Source: Crambe crambe
Taxonomy: Eukaryota > Porifera > Demospongiae > Poecilosclerida > Crambeidae
Reading direction: 5' to 3'
Length of the DNA stretch: 64,000 bases
Assembly: GCA_963924555.1 (NCBI GenBank)
Contig: OZ004586.1
Location: 1,302,001 to 1,366,000 of the forward strand
The notes beneath the pieces are model-generated. The model worked only from the letters and a program-made list of their open reading frames with translations. It searched no databases and was not told the DNA's origin. Below are positions 43,401-52,359 of this stretch, piece after piece (position 1 is the first letter of the stretch; each line of letters starts with the position of its first letter). The position numbers and the translations under genes were made by a program.

Positions 43401-44353
43401 TCTACCTCTGCTTTTTTATGCTAATCTTCGGCATCATCTGCCATTTCTCTACTTATATGAGTGAGCATTTTTCTCCGTCAAAAACTCTAGTCTCTCTTGC
43501 CCACATGCTGTATTCTGTCGTTTTCCGGTCTTCTCTTTTTATAATAGTGCCGATATCAATAGTGACTATCGGAGGTACTTCATACCCACCTAGATGGCTG
43601 ATAGATCCAAATATGAAGTATTTTGATGGTTTTCATGCTGCATTGGGAGTTCTAAGTTTCTTATTGCTTTTTGCATACATTATCCCTCTACCTCTAGTGG
43701 TTTTCTTTCCCTCGCTGGCATACAAATATGCAAAACGCTTGAAACCGTTTTTAGATGTCATTTATGCTCCCTTTAAGCCTAAATGTCGCTTCTGGGTGTC
43801 CGTGCGACTTCTCTTTTCTGTTTTTATACCATTGATTACGGCATTCAACATACCCGAATTGGCCATTCCTGTGAATTTAGTTGCACTGATCTTTTTTCTT
43901 TATCTCCAAATGAGTTTACAACCATTTAATGATAAAGTGATCAATGTTGCTGATAATTTCTTGATCCTTATCACCATTGTGTTACATGCCAATGCCTACT
44001 TAAGAGCTGTTGACAACATAGACAGAGAAAAATTAACACCGAGAGAAATTGCCACCATTGTGATCACTTTAAGTTCAGCCTATTTCGTGATTATTCTCAC
44101 ACTTATCATCTGTGGTAGGAATAAAATAGTAATGATGTTACGGAAGCTTTCTTCTTTCATGAAGAAACAGTTGAAGAGAGCATCAGAACTTCAGAATCAA
44201 TCACGAAACAGTACTCTGAATAGAGGAACATTGCCTACACACACTTCAATAAGCGTTACAGCAGAAGACCAAACTGTTTGCTACAGAAATTTCACTTCTG
44301 CACGAGAAAGCATTCTAGAAGATAGCGTGTTCACTTCTAATGATAACCTTTAA
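40490..44353 (+). CDS. Nested polytopic surface protein 4
   Basis: 1,287 residues, one exon. The first 150 residues stay close to copies 1-3 (MAVQKFLWLALLLLALTSVF) but the rest is clearly more diverged: the neck reads GLMCGGCAAGYSISLGSD and the membrane part has FIFGIFIISIILFLCISLLG. All cysteines of the neck appear kept. The tail ends with ARESILEDSVFTSNDNL, so the RES[LI]LE motif survives but its surroundings do not. The mix of a conserved 5' end with a diverged 3' part suggests that the 5' end and promoter were homogenised by conversion. A polyadenylation signal AATAAA lies at 44544-44549. Confidence 0.9.
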   Translation: MAVQKFLWLALLLLALTSVFQSFCSSQSLIFVDSECDVANQSCYDLDDALDHLTSNTTLELESGTHVICRSHVLGLRDMSDISIVGDGREETVVSCEDEFALSFINVTSLMISNLTITECGLTGNSLQDATVLLYDVIDSIFYFPPTLEIGIFLGYCYNFRMTNILVTNTSGIGLLGVNIFGNSELKHTTFTHNIHPNCHTDNPDLDQVSSGGAYFLYEDGYNRLKDLNTLQILNSNFSYNADCGSAGLLNLNYQYYSAFPNITYHIGGGGGFSLVMAQRNYAVTVNIDSSNFYKNDARYGGGAYIAVFSSSVVDTIRFMNCTFDQNGLPSEINTQARMEGGAGIALLMDMLLFWGKIGHAPLTSCNACRDISIIETNFTNNAALTEGGGVMVFSLSKSIRRNYDLWNINVAVRFTASRFENNFAKYGSALYIFQKVTLGLDGILTVLFNNIFVTKSQAMYNSDNGITGLSENRLSAIDLRNVVAAVSRNMTIKNNAVSGFYLSSSLIVVTYGATLIIEGNISNRGGGVYMDGLINGILLSNDSEVLFRENQATAEGGAVYYENPSNESILQPVSAPGCIVSTFENEPGLHMFQWNIVIEFTNNRAPIGSIAFGTSLGSCSWASQLNVSENDIFSELYSNSRFNSTFIFSENPNEAKWISTEPYMIKVDERDRSITSFPGQFHYINVFTLDRFMNKIDAIITTNRIGGNGIDIRIGSSGFWYNRNDPVPLFINGSTNGSNITVLLSTNNLVSTNITIKILNCPIGFVYDNETKSCKCDIMNISTLSCDENISIRIRKREWLGCASQPGTCMEFKDLVLLNCHFSYCDPADIEFNYSNTDNQCTRGSNRTGLMCGGCAAGYSISLGSDQCIICRDVNIGFIFGIFIISIILFLCISLLGLTIDKGWTNMVVMFSGIVFPYAFIGASPAVVLQRAFIPLKFFTIDFNNVGYSICLFDGLTPIVKAAINFVIPLYLCFFMLIFGIICHFSTYMSEHFSPSKTLVSLAHMLYSVVFRSSLFIIVPISIVTIGGTSYPPRWLIDPNMKYFDGFHAALGVLSFLLLFAYIIPLPLVVFFPSLAYKYAKRLKPFLDVIYAPFKPKCRFWVSVRLLFSVFIPLITAFNIPELAIPVNLVALIFFLYLQMSLQPFNDKVINVADNFLILITIVLHANAYLRAVDNIDREKLTPREIATIVITLSSAYFVIILTLIICGRNKIVMMLRKLSSFMKKQLKRASELQNQSRNSTLNRGTLPTHTSISVTAEDQTVCYRNFTSARESILEDSVFTSNDNL

Positions 44354-44812
44354 CCTCTGGATCTCTTTTAGACTAGCTATATTTTTTGTATGATGATCAT
44401 GTCATGATTTTTTTTAAAAATTACATCACAGCTTTAATCTTATTATGCTTTCCCCAACTCCTGACCATCACCTCATATGACTTGTATTATTTCATTATTC
44501 TTATCCCTTAAACTTCATATCTGTGATGTACATTTTTTTACTGAATAAAGCTAATTTGATGCATCCACATTCTCTTTACTCATCATGACACAGTGTCATG
44601 TATTGAAACTCGTATGTATAAATTATTAGCCACAAACTTCTAAATAAGTAGATCATGTGATGTTATGTGGCCATTTGAAGAGATACTACTCATAGTACTT
44701 ATATGTATTCTGCTCTATCAGCTGTTTAAACAGTCACTCTATATATGATTTCACGATGAGAATGTGCAAGCTAGCTAAGTTCCTTAACTAACTTGCTGTA
44801 GGTAAGCTAAAG
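44354..44812. other. Spacer between nested copies 4 and 5
   Basis: AATAAA at 44544-44549 probably ends copy 4. An M-box TCATGTGA at 44653-44660 is the only element clearly shared with the other promoters. No gene is seen. Confidence 0.55.
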
Positions 44813-47800
44813 ATGTTGTTGCCACTTCTTGTAGCTCTTAGTCCCCTGTTCTGTCTTCCTATTGGAGCTCAAAGTGATAGTCTTCAGACCTATGTTAGTA
44901 TTACATGTGATGATGGCATGCTGGGTGAAGATTTTTCAGGTGATTCTTCAGGTGATTCATGCTTTGATCTTGATGGAGCTTTGAGAGAATTGACCAGCGG
45001 GATGACCCTCATTCTGGAACCAGGTACACACCTGGTAGAACAATCTCATCACAACGTCACTCGTGATCTAACTGATATTACAATAACTGGTTCTGGAGTC
45101 CATGAAACAAGGATCAATTGTACTGATGGAGTTGGCTTTTCATTCATTGGCATGGCAAATTTAAGTATTATCAACCTTACCATCACAAATTGTGGTGTGA
45201 CAGGTGAGCCCCTCCGGAATACAGTTGATCTGTTGAAGAAGGAAATCAATCTCTGGTTCCAGGTGCCTCCAAGCATAAAAGTGGCCGTCCTGATTGGCAA
45301 TTGTGAAGATGTCACAGTTCAAGATGTACATATCACTGACACGCAAGGTCTCGGTCTACTGGGGATCAACAATCTAGGAAAATTAGAACTCTTTCGCGTG
45401 AATTTCACACGAAATATACGACCAAGGTGTATTGATAATGAACCTTTTCTTCCGTCACTCATCACCCCTAATATTCACGACCAAGTAGGAGGTGGGGCTT
45501 ACTTCCTCTACATGGATTACTATAACACATCTCGAGTTAAGGATGATGTTAAGTTGCTGATATCGGAGTCTTACTTTGCATACAATGCTGATTGTACTTA
45601 TGCAGCCAGCACTAATGGGAATTATCCATACTTCACTGAAAAGAGTCGAGGATTGTATCAATATGCAGTTGGAGCTGGTGGTGGCTTATCGGTAGTCTTA
45701 TCAAACAGTAACTTCTCCATCGCAGTGCAAATCAATAAAACTGTCTTCCAACGAAATGATGCAAGATATGGGGGAGGAGCATATGTTTCCGTTTATGCAG
45801 GCCAGCAGCATCATATTAAAGTGCTATTCTCAAACTGTAACTTTATTGAAAATGGAATAGCCAGCTTAAAAGATAATGATGCTTTTAACGAGACACATTG
45901 CAAAGGAGGAGCAGGGATGGTTATATTCACAGATCTGATAAAACCGGAGCATTTTCTCAATCCAATTCCAACTCCTGGCTCCAATGTCGTAATAGAGGTC
46001 ATTGAGTCTAATTTTATCCGTAACAGTGCCTCAATACAGGGAGGAGGTGTCATGGCTCATTCACTTTTCACTACTCCTCACAAAGTATCTGATATTGTCA
46101 ATAAAACGAACTATTTCACCATAAACTGGTCCTTCAAGAATTGTAACTTCATAAATAACTCAGCCCAGTATAGCTCGGCAGGTTTTTTCAAGCAAAGAAG
46201 TCTTCTGGGCTCAAGCGGTTCAGTGCATCTGACTTTACAAAAGCTCATTGTATCTGGGAAGTTCGATCAATCCTCCACCAGTTCACTAAGAATAAAGAAA
46301 GGCACTTCTGCTATGCTCATCAAGAGCATCGTGTCTACTGTTGATGAAGGCATGACAACATTTGTGAACAATTCAGGTTCGGCTTTACACATCGATTCTT
46401 CTGTTTTGAGAGTTAAATCAAAAGCTTCGATCATTTTCCGTAAAAATTTAGCCCATCAAGGAGGAGGCATTTATTTGAGAGCCCCACAATTAATCCTTCA
46501 TCCAAATTGCAGTCTCAATTTTTCCAGCAATCGTGCTTTTATGCAAGGCGGGGCTATATTTTTCGAATCTCCAAATCCCAATACAATTCTGCGCTCTTTA
46601 CTCCGCCAAGACTGTTTCCTTGCTACCCCATATTTATTCAGACGCGAAGATCCTTCTGGGAAGTACAATTTATTCAATAACGGCATCACACTCGAATTTA
46701 AAGATAATTATGCCCCTGTGGGTAGCATTATATATGGTTCTACTCTGGAATCCTGCCCATGGGCGAGAAATATATCAAAAAACAGAAAGCTTTCTCTCTA
46801 TCAAATACTTCACGAAAGATATAATGATACCTTTAAATTTGACAAGTCTCTTAGTGATAATAATTCAATCAACACACCTCCTGCTTATATCAATGTGACT
46901 GTAATCTCTCCAAATTCTGAAGAAGTATTGAATCTTTACCCAGGCCAAGAGGCTAACATTCGCGTTATGGTATTTGATAAGTATAAGAATGTTATTCCCG
47001 AAATTATCACATCGTCAGTTGAAGATGCATCCTTGTTAGCAATGTCAATGGTAGGAGGTTCTGGATTTTGGTACTCTGGTGTCAAACAGACTCAGCTTCA
47101 TGTGACAGGAACGTACAATGGTCGTTTGAATGTATCGATATTCACAGAAACAAATGCAATTAGTACTACTCTTTTGGTCAATCTATCCCATTGTCCTTTG
47201 GGTTTTGATTTCACAGGTAGAAGTTGCACTTGTAACCGATTGCTGCGCAAAGTACAGGGCATAGAGTGTAGCAATACCTCCATCTCTTTCACTACTTACA
47301 ACAGATTCTGGATTGGTGTCAACCCAAGTAGGACTAATAACACCATGAACGATTTAATCACCCAGCAATGTATACTCAACTATTGCCAGCTCGGTAATAT
47401 CACTGTAAGATCTCCAAATTTTGACTCTCAGTGTACAGAGAATCGAACGGGGATTTTGTGTGGAGCATGTACCGAAGGTTACAGTGTTGTCTTTGGGACT
47501 TTGGAGTGTCACAAATGTAGCAATTATTGGTTATTCTTGATTCCTGTGTTTGCTCTTGCCGGTGCAGTCTTATTCATTTCCATTGCTCTCCTTGAAATCA
47601 CCATTGATAAAGGCTTCACCATTACCTTATTATTCTTCGTCAAAGCTGTCTTTTTATATGATTTTCGCATTCCTGATCCGATGTATAATGCACTCTTCCT
47701 ACCCGCTCGGCTCTTGAACCTTCAAATAGGACTAAGCACTTGTTTTTTCGATGGAATGACAGCTCTTCACCGTAGTGTGCTTCAACTAGCTTTCCCTGCA

Positions 47801-48712
47801 TATCTCTACCTACTGATGGGCATATTCACTATCCTGTGCCGAAGATTTACATGGCTAAGTGTCCGTTTTTCCCCTCCAAAAACCCTAATGACCCTCGCAG
47901 TTATGTGCTATTTAAATGTGTTTATCGCATGCCTGGAAATCTTATCACCCGTGCCCTTGAAAAACTTGGAACAGCATGTAGTGTACATCCAATGGTTTAG
48001 CGATCCAAATCAAGGCTATTTCAAGGGCTTGCACATCCTTACAGGAGGAATAGGAATCATTGTGATTCTTATCTATATCATTCCCTTTCCAATTCTCCTG
48101 CTTCTTCCTACCCTTGCCTACAAACACATGAAAAAATTTGCCCCTCTTTTTGACGCTCTCTGGGGAGCATACCAGCAAAAATTTCGAATCTGGCTAGGAA
48201 TTCGTCTGATTATGATCGCCTTACTCTATCTCACCACACGTGCTCCAGCTGACTATGGATTTATTGCCAGCGGTATTGTCATCGTCAGCTTCTCTAACAT
48301 CCAAACACTAATTCAACCCTTGAAGGATAAGTGGGCAAATTATGCTGATACTTTCTTCAGTGTTATGGTGATTCTTTTTTACTGGGGAGCCGAAGCCACT
48401 AAGAATTATGAGCAAACACCAACAGTGAGAATCGTTACAATCACTTATATAGCTTTTTTCTCCATGCTGTCATATTTGGTCATGCTCGCTCTGTTTATTC
48501 AGCATATTTACCGCCACTATCGCTCCCAGTGGACTAAACTTTATAAGCGGTTAAGAATGAAGAAGAGTGAAATAGGAAGTGTGTTGTTGGATGATGACAG
48601 CTCTAGCAGCTCCATTACTCACTCTACAGTCTATGTACGTCGTAAACTATCACTAACACTTCCAGAAGAGCCACGATATCGGGAATCCCTGCTTGAAACC
48701 CCCACACTATAA
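44813..48712 (+). CDS. Nested polytopic surface protein 5 (divergent)
   Basis: 1,299 residues, one exon, and the oldest branch of the set. Signal peptide MLLPLLVALSPLFCLPIGAQ, then an acidic insert (EDFSGDSSGDSCFDLDGALR) where the others have ANESCYDLDDALD. The beta-helix-like repeats (GGGAYFLYMD, GGGAYVSVYAG, GGGVMAHSL, GGGIYLRA, GGAIFFES) are kept in the same order. Neck: GILCGACTEGYSVVFGTLEC. Membrane region starts WLFLIPVFALAGAVLFISIA. The blocks DP..GYFKGLHIL, LPTLAYKHM and FRIWLGIRLI match the other copies in place. The tail ends YRESLLETPTL, keeping RESLLE. AATAAA at 48908-48913 lies 196 bp beyond the stop. Confidence 0.9.
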   Translation: MLLPLLVALSPLFCLPIGAQSDSLQTYVSITCDDGMLGEDFSGDSSGDSCFDLDGALRELTSGMTLILEPGTHLVEQSHHNVTRDLTDITITGSGVHETRINCTDGVGFSFIGMANLSIINLTITNCGVTGEPLRNTVDLLKKEINLWFQVPPSIKVAVLIGNCEDVTVQDVHITDTQGLGLLGINNLGKLELFRVNFTRNIRPRCIDNEPFLPSLITPNIHDQVGGGAYFLYMDYYNTSRVKDDVKLLISESYFAYNADCTYAASTNGNYPYFTEKSRGLYQYAVGAGGGLSVVLSNSNFSIAVQINKTVFQRNDARYGGGAYVSVYAGQQHHIKVLFSNCNFIENGIASLKDNDAFNETHCKGGAGMVIFTDLIKPEHFLNPIPTPGSNVVIEVIESNFIRNSASIQGGGVMAHSLFTTPHKVSDIVNKTNYFTINWSFKNCNFINNSAQYSSAGFFKQRSLLGSSGSVHLTLQKLIVSGKFDQSSTSSLRIKKGTSAMLIKSIVSTVDEGMTTFVNNSGSALHIDSSVLRVKSKASIIFRKNLAHQGGGIYLRAPQLILHPNCSLNFSSNRAFMQGGAIFFESPNPNTILRSLLRQDCFLATPYLFRREDPSGKYNLFNNGITLEFKDNYAPVGSIIYGSTLESCPWARNISKNRKLSLYQILHERYNDTFKFDKSLSDNNSINTPPAYINVTVISPNSEEVLNLYPGQEANIRVMVFDKYKNVIPEIITSSVEDASLLAMSMVGGSGFWYSGVKQTQLHVTGTYNGRLNVSIFTETNAISTTLLVNLSHCPLGFDFTGRSCTCNRLLRKVQGIECSNTSISFTTYNRFWIGVNPSRTNNTMNDLITQQCILNYCQLGNITVRSPNFDSQCTENRTGILCGACTEGYSVVFGTLECHKCSNYWLFLIPVFALAGAVLFISIALLEITIDKGFTITLLFFVKAVFLYDFRIPDPMYNALFLPARLLNLQIGLSTCFFDGMTALHRSVLQLAFPAYLYLLMGIFTILCRRFTWLSVRFSPPKTLMTLAVMCYLNVFIACLEILSPVPLKNLEQHVVYIQWFSDPNQGYFKGLHILTGGIGIIVILIYIIPFPILLLLPTLAYKHMKKFAPLFDALWGAYQQKFRIWLGIRLIMIALLYLTTRAPADYGFIASGIVIVSFSNIQTLIQPLKDKWANYADTFFSVMVILFYWGAEATKNYEQTPTVRIVTITYIAFFSMLSYLVMLALFIQHIYRHYRSQWTKLYKRLRMKKSEIGSVLLDDDSSSSSITHSTVYVRRKLSLTLPEEPRYRESLLETPTL

Positions 48713-49001
48713 GTCATTAGCTTATTTTTTAAATCATTGTTTGATGATTGTGAGTGAGTGATTTTTATAGTTGATATTACACCTTTTAAATACATGCATG
48801 TAATGTGTCATGTGATGTATATTCTACACTTCTACATAAGATTTACTTCTTTACTCTCTATTGTAGTATCATTATTGTACACAATGTGAATACATATTAC
48901 TTGTTTCAATAAATTTTTAGTGTAGAGATGAAAAGGTAGAGCATATAGCTAATCTGTATGACATAGAATACAATAGCAGCTTATTCTTGTTGCATCCACA
49001 G

Positions 49002-50730
49002 ATTCGAAGCGTTTTACACAAAGGCATGAAAGCTCCAACAGCCCACATCAAGCTCTTCGAGAAATTCCAACCTATCATTACCAGAGAGGTGAATAAAAAT
49101 GATCATCAGTAACTGCTTCCCCTCACTATTTAAGAACTAGAACTCATATATCTCTGATTTGATTTAGGTGGAGTTAGAAGTGGACACTTTCTTGAAGGAG
49201 GAACACTCATTCCATGATTACGAGAAGCTAGTGTTCAAGTACCATGAGATCATCAATGAACTACAGTACAATATACAAAGGGTGAGTTAAAGCACAAAGT
49301 ACAAAGGGTGAAGGGTTAAAGTACAAAGTATAAAGGGTGGGTTAATACAAAGGGTGAGTTAAAGTACTAAGTACAAAGGGTGAAGGGTGTTAAAGTATAA
49401 AGTATAAAGGGTGGGTTAGAATGCAAAATACAAAGGGTGGGTTAAAGTACAAGGGAAGGATGGGTCAAAGTACAAAATACAAAGGGTGGATTATAGTACT
49501 AAGTATAAAGGGAAGTGTGGGTTGAAGTACAAAGTACAAAGGGTGAGTTAAAGTACAAAGTAAAAAGGGAAGGGTGGGTCAAAGTACAAAGTACAAAGGG
49601 TGAGTTAAAGTACAAAGTAAAAAGGGAAGATACAAAGGGTGATAAAAAGGGAAGAGTGGGTTAAAGTACAAAGTACAAAGTGGCTGGTTAAAAGAATAAT
49701 TATTCCAATAGGTGACTTCCTTGGGACTGTTTGAGTTGCACTGTGATGAAGTGGTGAGATCTCTAGTGAAGAGGACGGAGGCCATCACTTCTCTCCTTCT
49801 CTCAAGGATGGTCCAAGACAACCAGAAATTCAACCAACAGTAATGAATGAAAGTGTAGCTAATGCGTTCACCTGGCACCTTGATCATTTGCCATAACTGC
49901 TATAGCTTTCTCAATTCTTAACCAAATTTCTAGTTTAATGCATTAACAGAGAGCTGATTATCCACTCTCTCTACTGGTGTTTGAAATTTGAAATTTAGTC
50001 AAGAATTGAGAAAGTTATAGTGAATGATCAAGGTGCCAGGTGTTAGGACAGTTTTTCCACTGTGCATACAGTAGTGTCTGTACTGAAAATTTTCAATCTG
50101 TACTGTTAATTATGTGCTACTACTGTTTAATAGGCTCCGAGAGGATTATGATAGGATAGCCTATAAGGCCTTGACCACCCCCACCAATACCGAGAACTTG
50201 GTGGAGCTGAGGGACTATGTGCAGAATGCCAGGGAGAAAGAGCTGCCCGAACTGGAAATCAGGATGCTTGAAGCCAGGCACAGGTCCGTGGAACTGATAG
50301 AAAATGAATGATACTTGTGAGATCATGTAGTGATCTTATAAATGGGCAGAGTGAATGGCTAATATGCTGCAATATGTTTTGGAGTTATTCATAATATATA
50401 TTTTATAGAATATATATACACGCACATACTGCAGTAGCTAAAATAACTTCCAAAAGAGGATAACCTCTTTGCAAAGGACAAAAGGATGGGGTCCCAATAC
50501 TTGGAAGTTCCACTGATTGGTTTGTTGCTACTCTATTCTGCCCCTCCCTACCTTCAGGGTGGAGTTCCTTGTGGAGTTCACTACCATGACTATGTCAGAG
50601 TTCAATCTGAATGCTGACACCTTCAAGTGGATTGAGCGCATGCCTCCCATCTTGTTGGAACATGAAGACATCATGTCTCGAAGCCGACAGGAAGCTGAAG
50701 AAGGCCTCAAGGCAAGTTTCATTTATATAT

Positions 50731-50762
<32 letters not shown>

Positions 50763-52304
50763 TCGTTTGTTTGTTTATTTGTCTGTTTGTTTGTTAATAA
50801 TAACTTTGATGAATTATGTATGCACATAGATACGAAGAGATAGGTTCATGCAAGAGTTGAAGACCTATGAGACTCAAATGGCAGAATTGCAGTCCTTTGG
50901 TGACCTGATGGAAGTGAACCGCTACCTAAAGAGAGCCGAGGCCCTCTCCACCCGCTTGGATGAAGCAGCTGATAAGATTGAAGGGTTTAACAAGGAAGAG
51001 GATGCTTTCGACTGGGACAGGTCCCAGTATCCCCTCAGGGCCAAGTTGTCCAAGACTCTCGATCCTTTCCTCAACCTTTACAAGAGCATCACTGAATTCC
51101 AAAAAAAGCATACGTACGTTTGTGCTATAGTAAGATAACACTAACAGTACACATGAAGGATGCCATCAAATAAGTAATTTGATCAGTCCCTAGATTACAT
51201 AAACATTTTATTTTCATTCATAAATAACTGTAGGGAGTGGATGACTGGACCTATGAAGGATGTGGACCCTGACCAGGTGGAGAATGACACTGGAGTGTAC
51301 TGGAGAACTTTTTACAAGCTGGAAAGGAACTTTCAGGAATCTCAATTCCCATTGGCCATGGCTCAAAAGGTATATGAGAAACAGCTGTTGTGTGTATGCA
51401 TGGAACCTCCAAATAGTGGACACACTTGGGGACCTAGCCTTTTATCCTTTGTAGGGAGGTTGTCCTCTTTTGAAGGTTTATTTAGAGTGTGTATATACAA
51501 AGGTACTTTTAGAGTCCTTTGGAGGTTCACATTCCCCCCCCCCCCCCCCCCCCCCCAGAATCAGTAGAGAACAGTTATTAATGAGATCATCTCTAATAAT
51601 ATTTCTGTCTTTCTTCTTTAGATGAAGTCTCATGTTGAAGAGTTCAAAGAACACATGCCTCTGATAGCTGCCCTGTTCAATCCAGGACTCAGGGACAGAC
51701 ACTGGGAGAAAATGAGTACTATTGCTGATCAAGAGCTCAAACCTGATCCGGTACATACAGTTGGCCAGTGTTTGCAGTAGAATTATCTAATCCATTGATT
51801 CCCATTCAAATCTCCTACTGACTTATTGTTGTCTTCTTCCAGGACTCCAATCTTCGGAAGTACATTGAGATGAATCTTGAACCTTACCTGGAGCAATTTG
51901 AGGCAATTAGTGAAGGAGCAAGCAAGGAACACTCATTGGAGAAAGCTATGGAGAAAATGATATCAGAATGGGATGAGGTATAAGAATATGAGAGCGTCGT
52001 AGTCTTAGTAAAGATTTTCCCTTTGAATTTTCCATATTTTTGTAGATGGAATTCGTGCTCATAAATTATCGTGAAAGTGGAACCAAAATCTTGTCTTCGA
52101 TTGATGATATTCAGAACCTCCTTGACGACCACATTGTGAAGACACAGACAATGATGGGCTCTCCCTTCATCAAGCCCTTCAATAAGGAGATAAAGTAGGT
52201 TGGATTCCATCATTGCCTTGCAGATGAGTTTTTGGTATTTATAATTAATAATATTATTTTAACCTCTATAACGGAAGCATTTCCCATCAACTATTGCCAA
52301 GTAT

Positions 52305-52359
<55 letters not shown>

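Larger units (their letters stand above)
27009..49001 (+). other. Dynein intron 8, 21,993 bp, host of five nested genes
   Basis: The donor GAG/GTACAT at 27009 and the acceptor CCACAG/ATT at 49001 are both phase 0. The protein reads through as IIQEAKDE then [20 protein letters not shown], collinear with DNAH7. Other introns of this gene in the window are about 50-600 bp, apart from one of 2.1 kb. The five large ORFs inside run in the host's direction. Confidence 0.88.

Noticed and set aside
27548-48178. Antisense frames of 60-110 codons within the nested genes
   Set aside because: They mirror conserved coding stretches (for example the repeated MPVRPH and MNPSGQ frames) and recur only because the sense strand is conserved.
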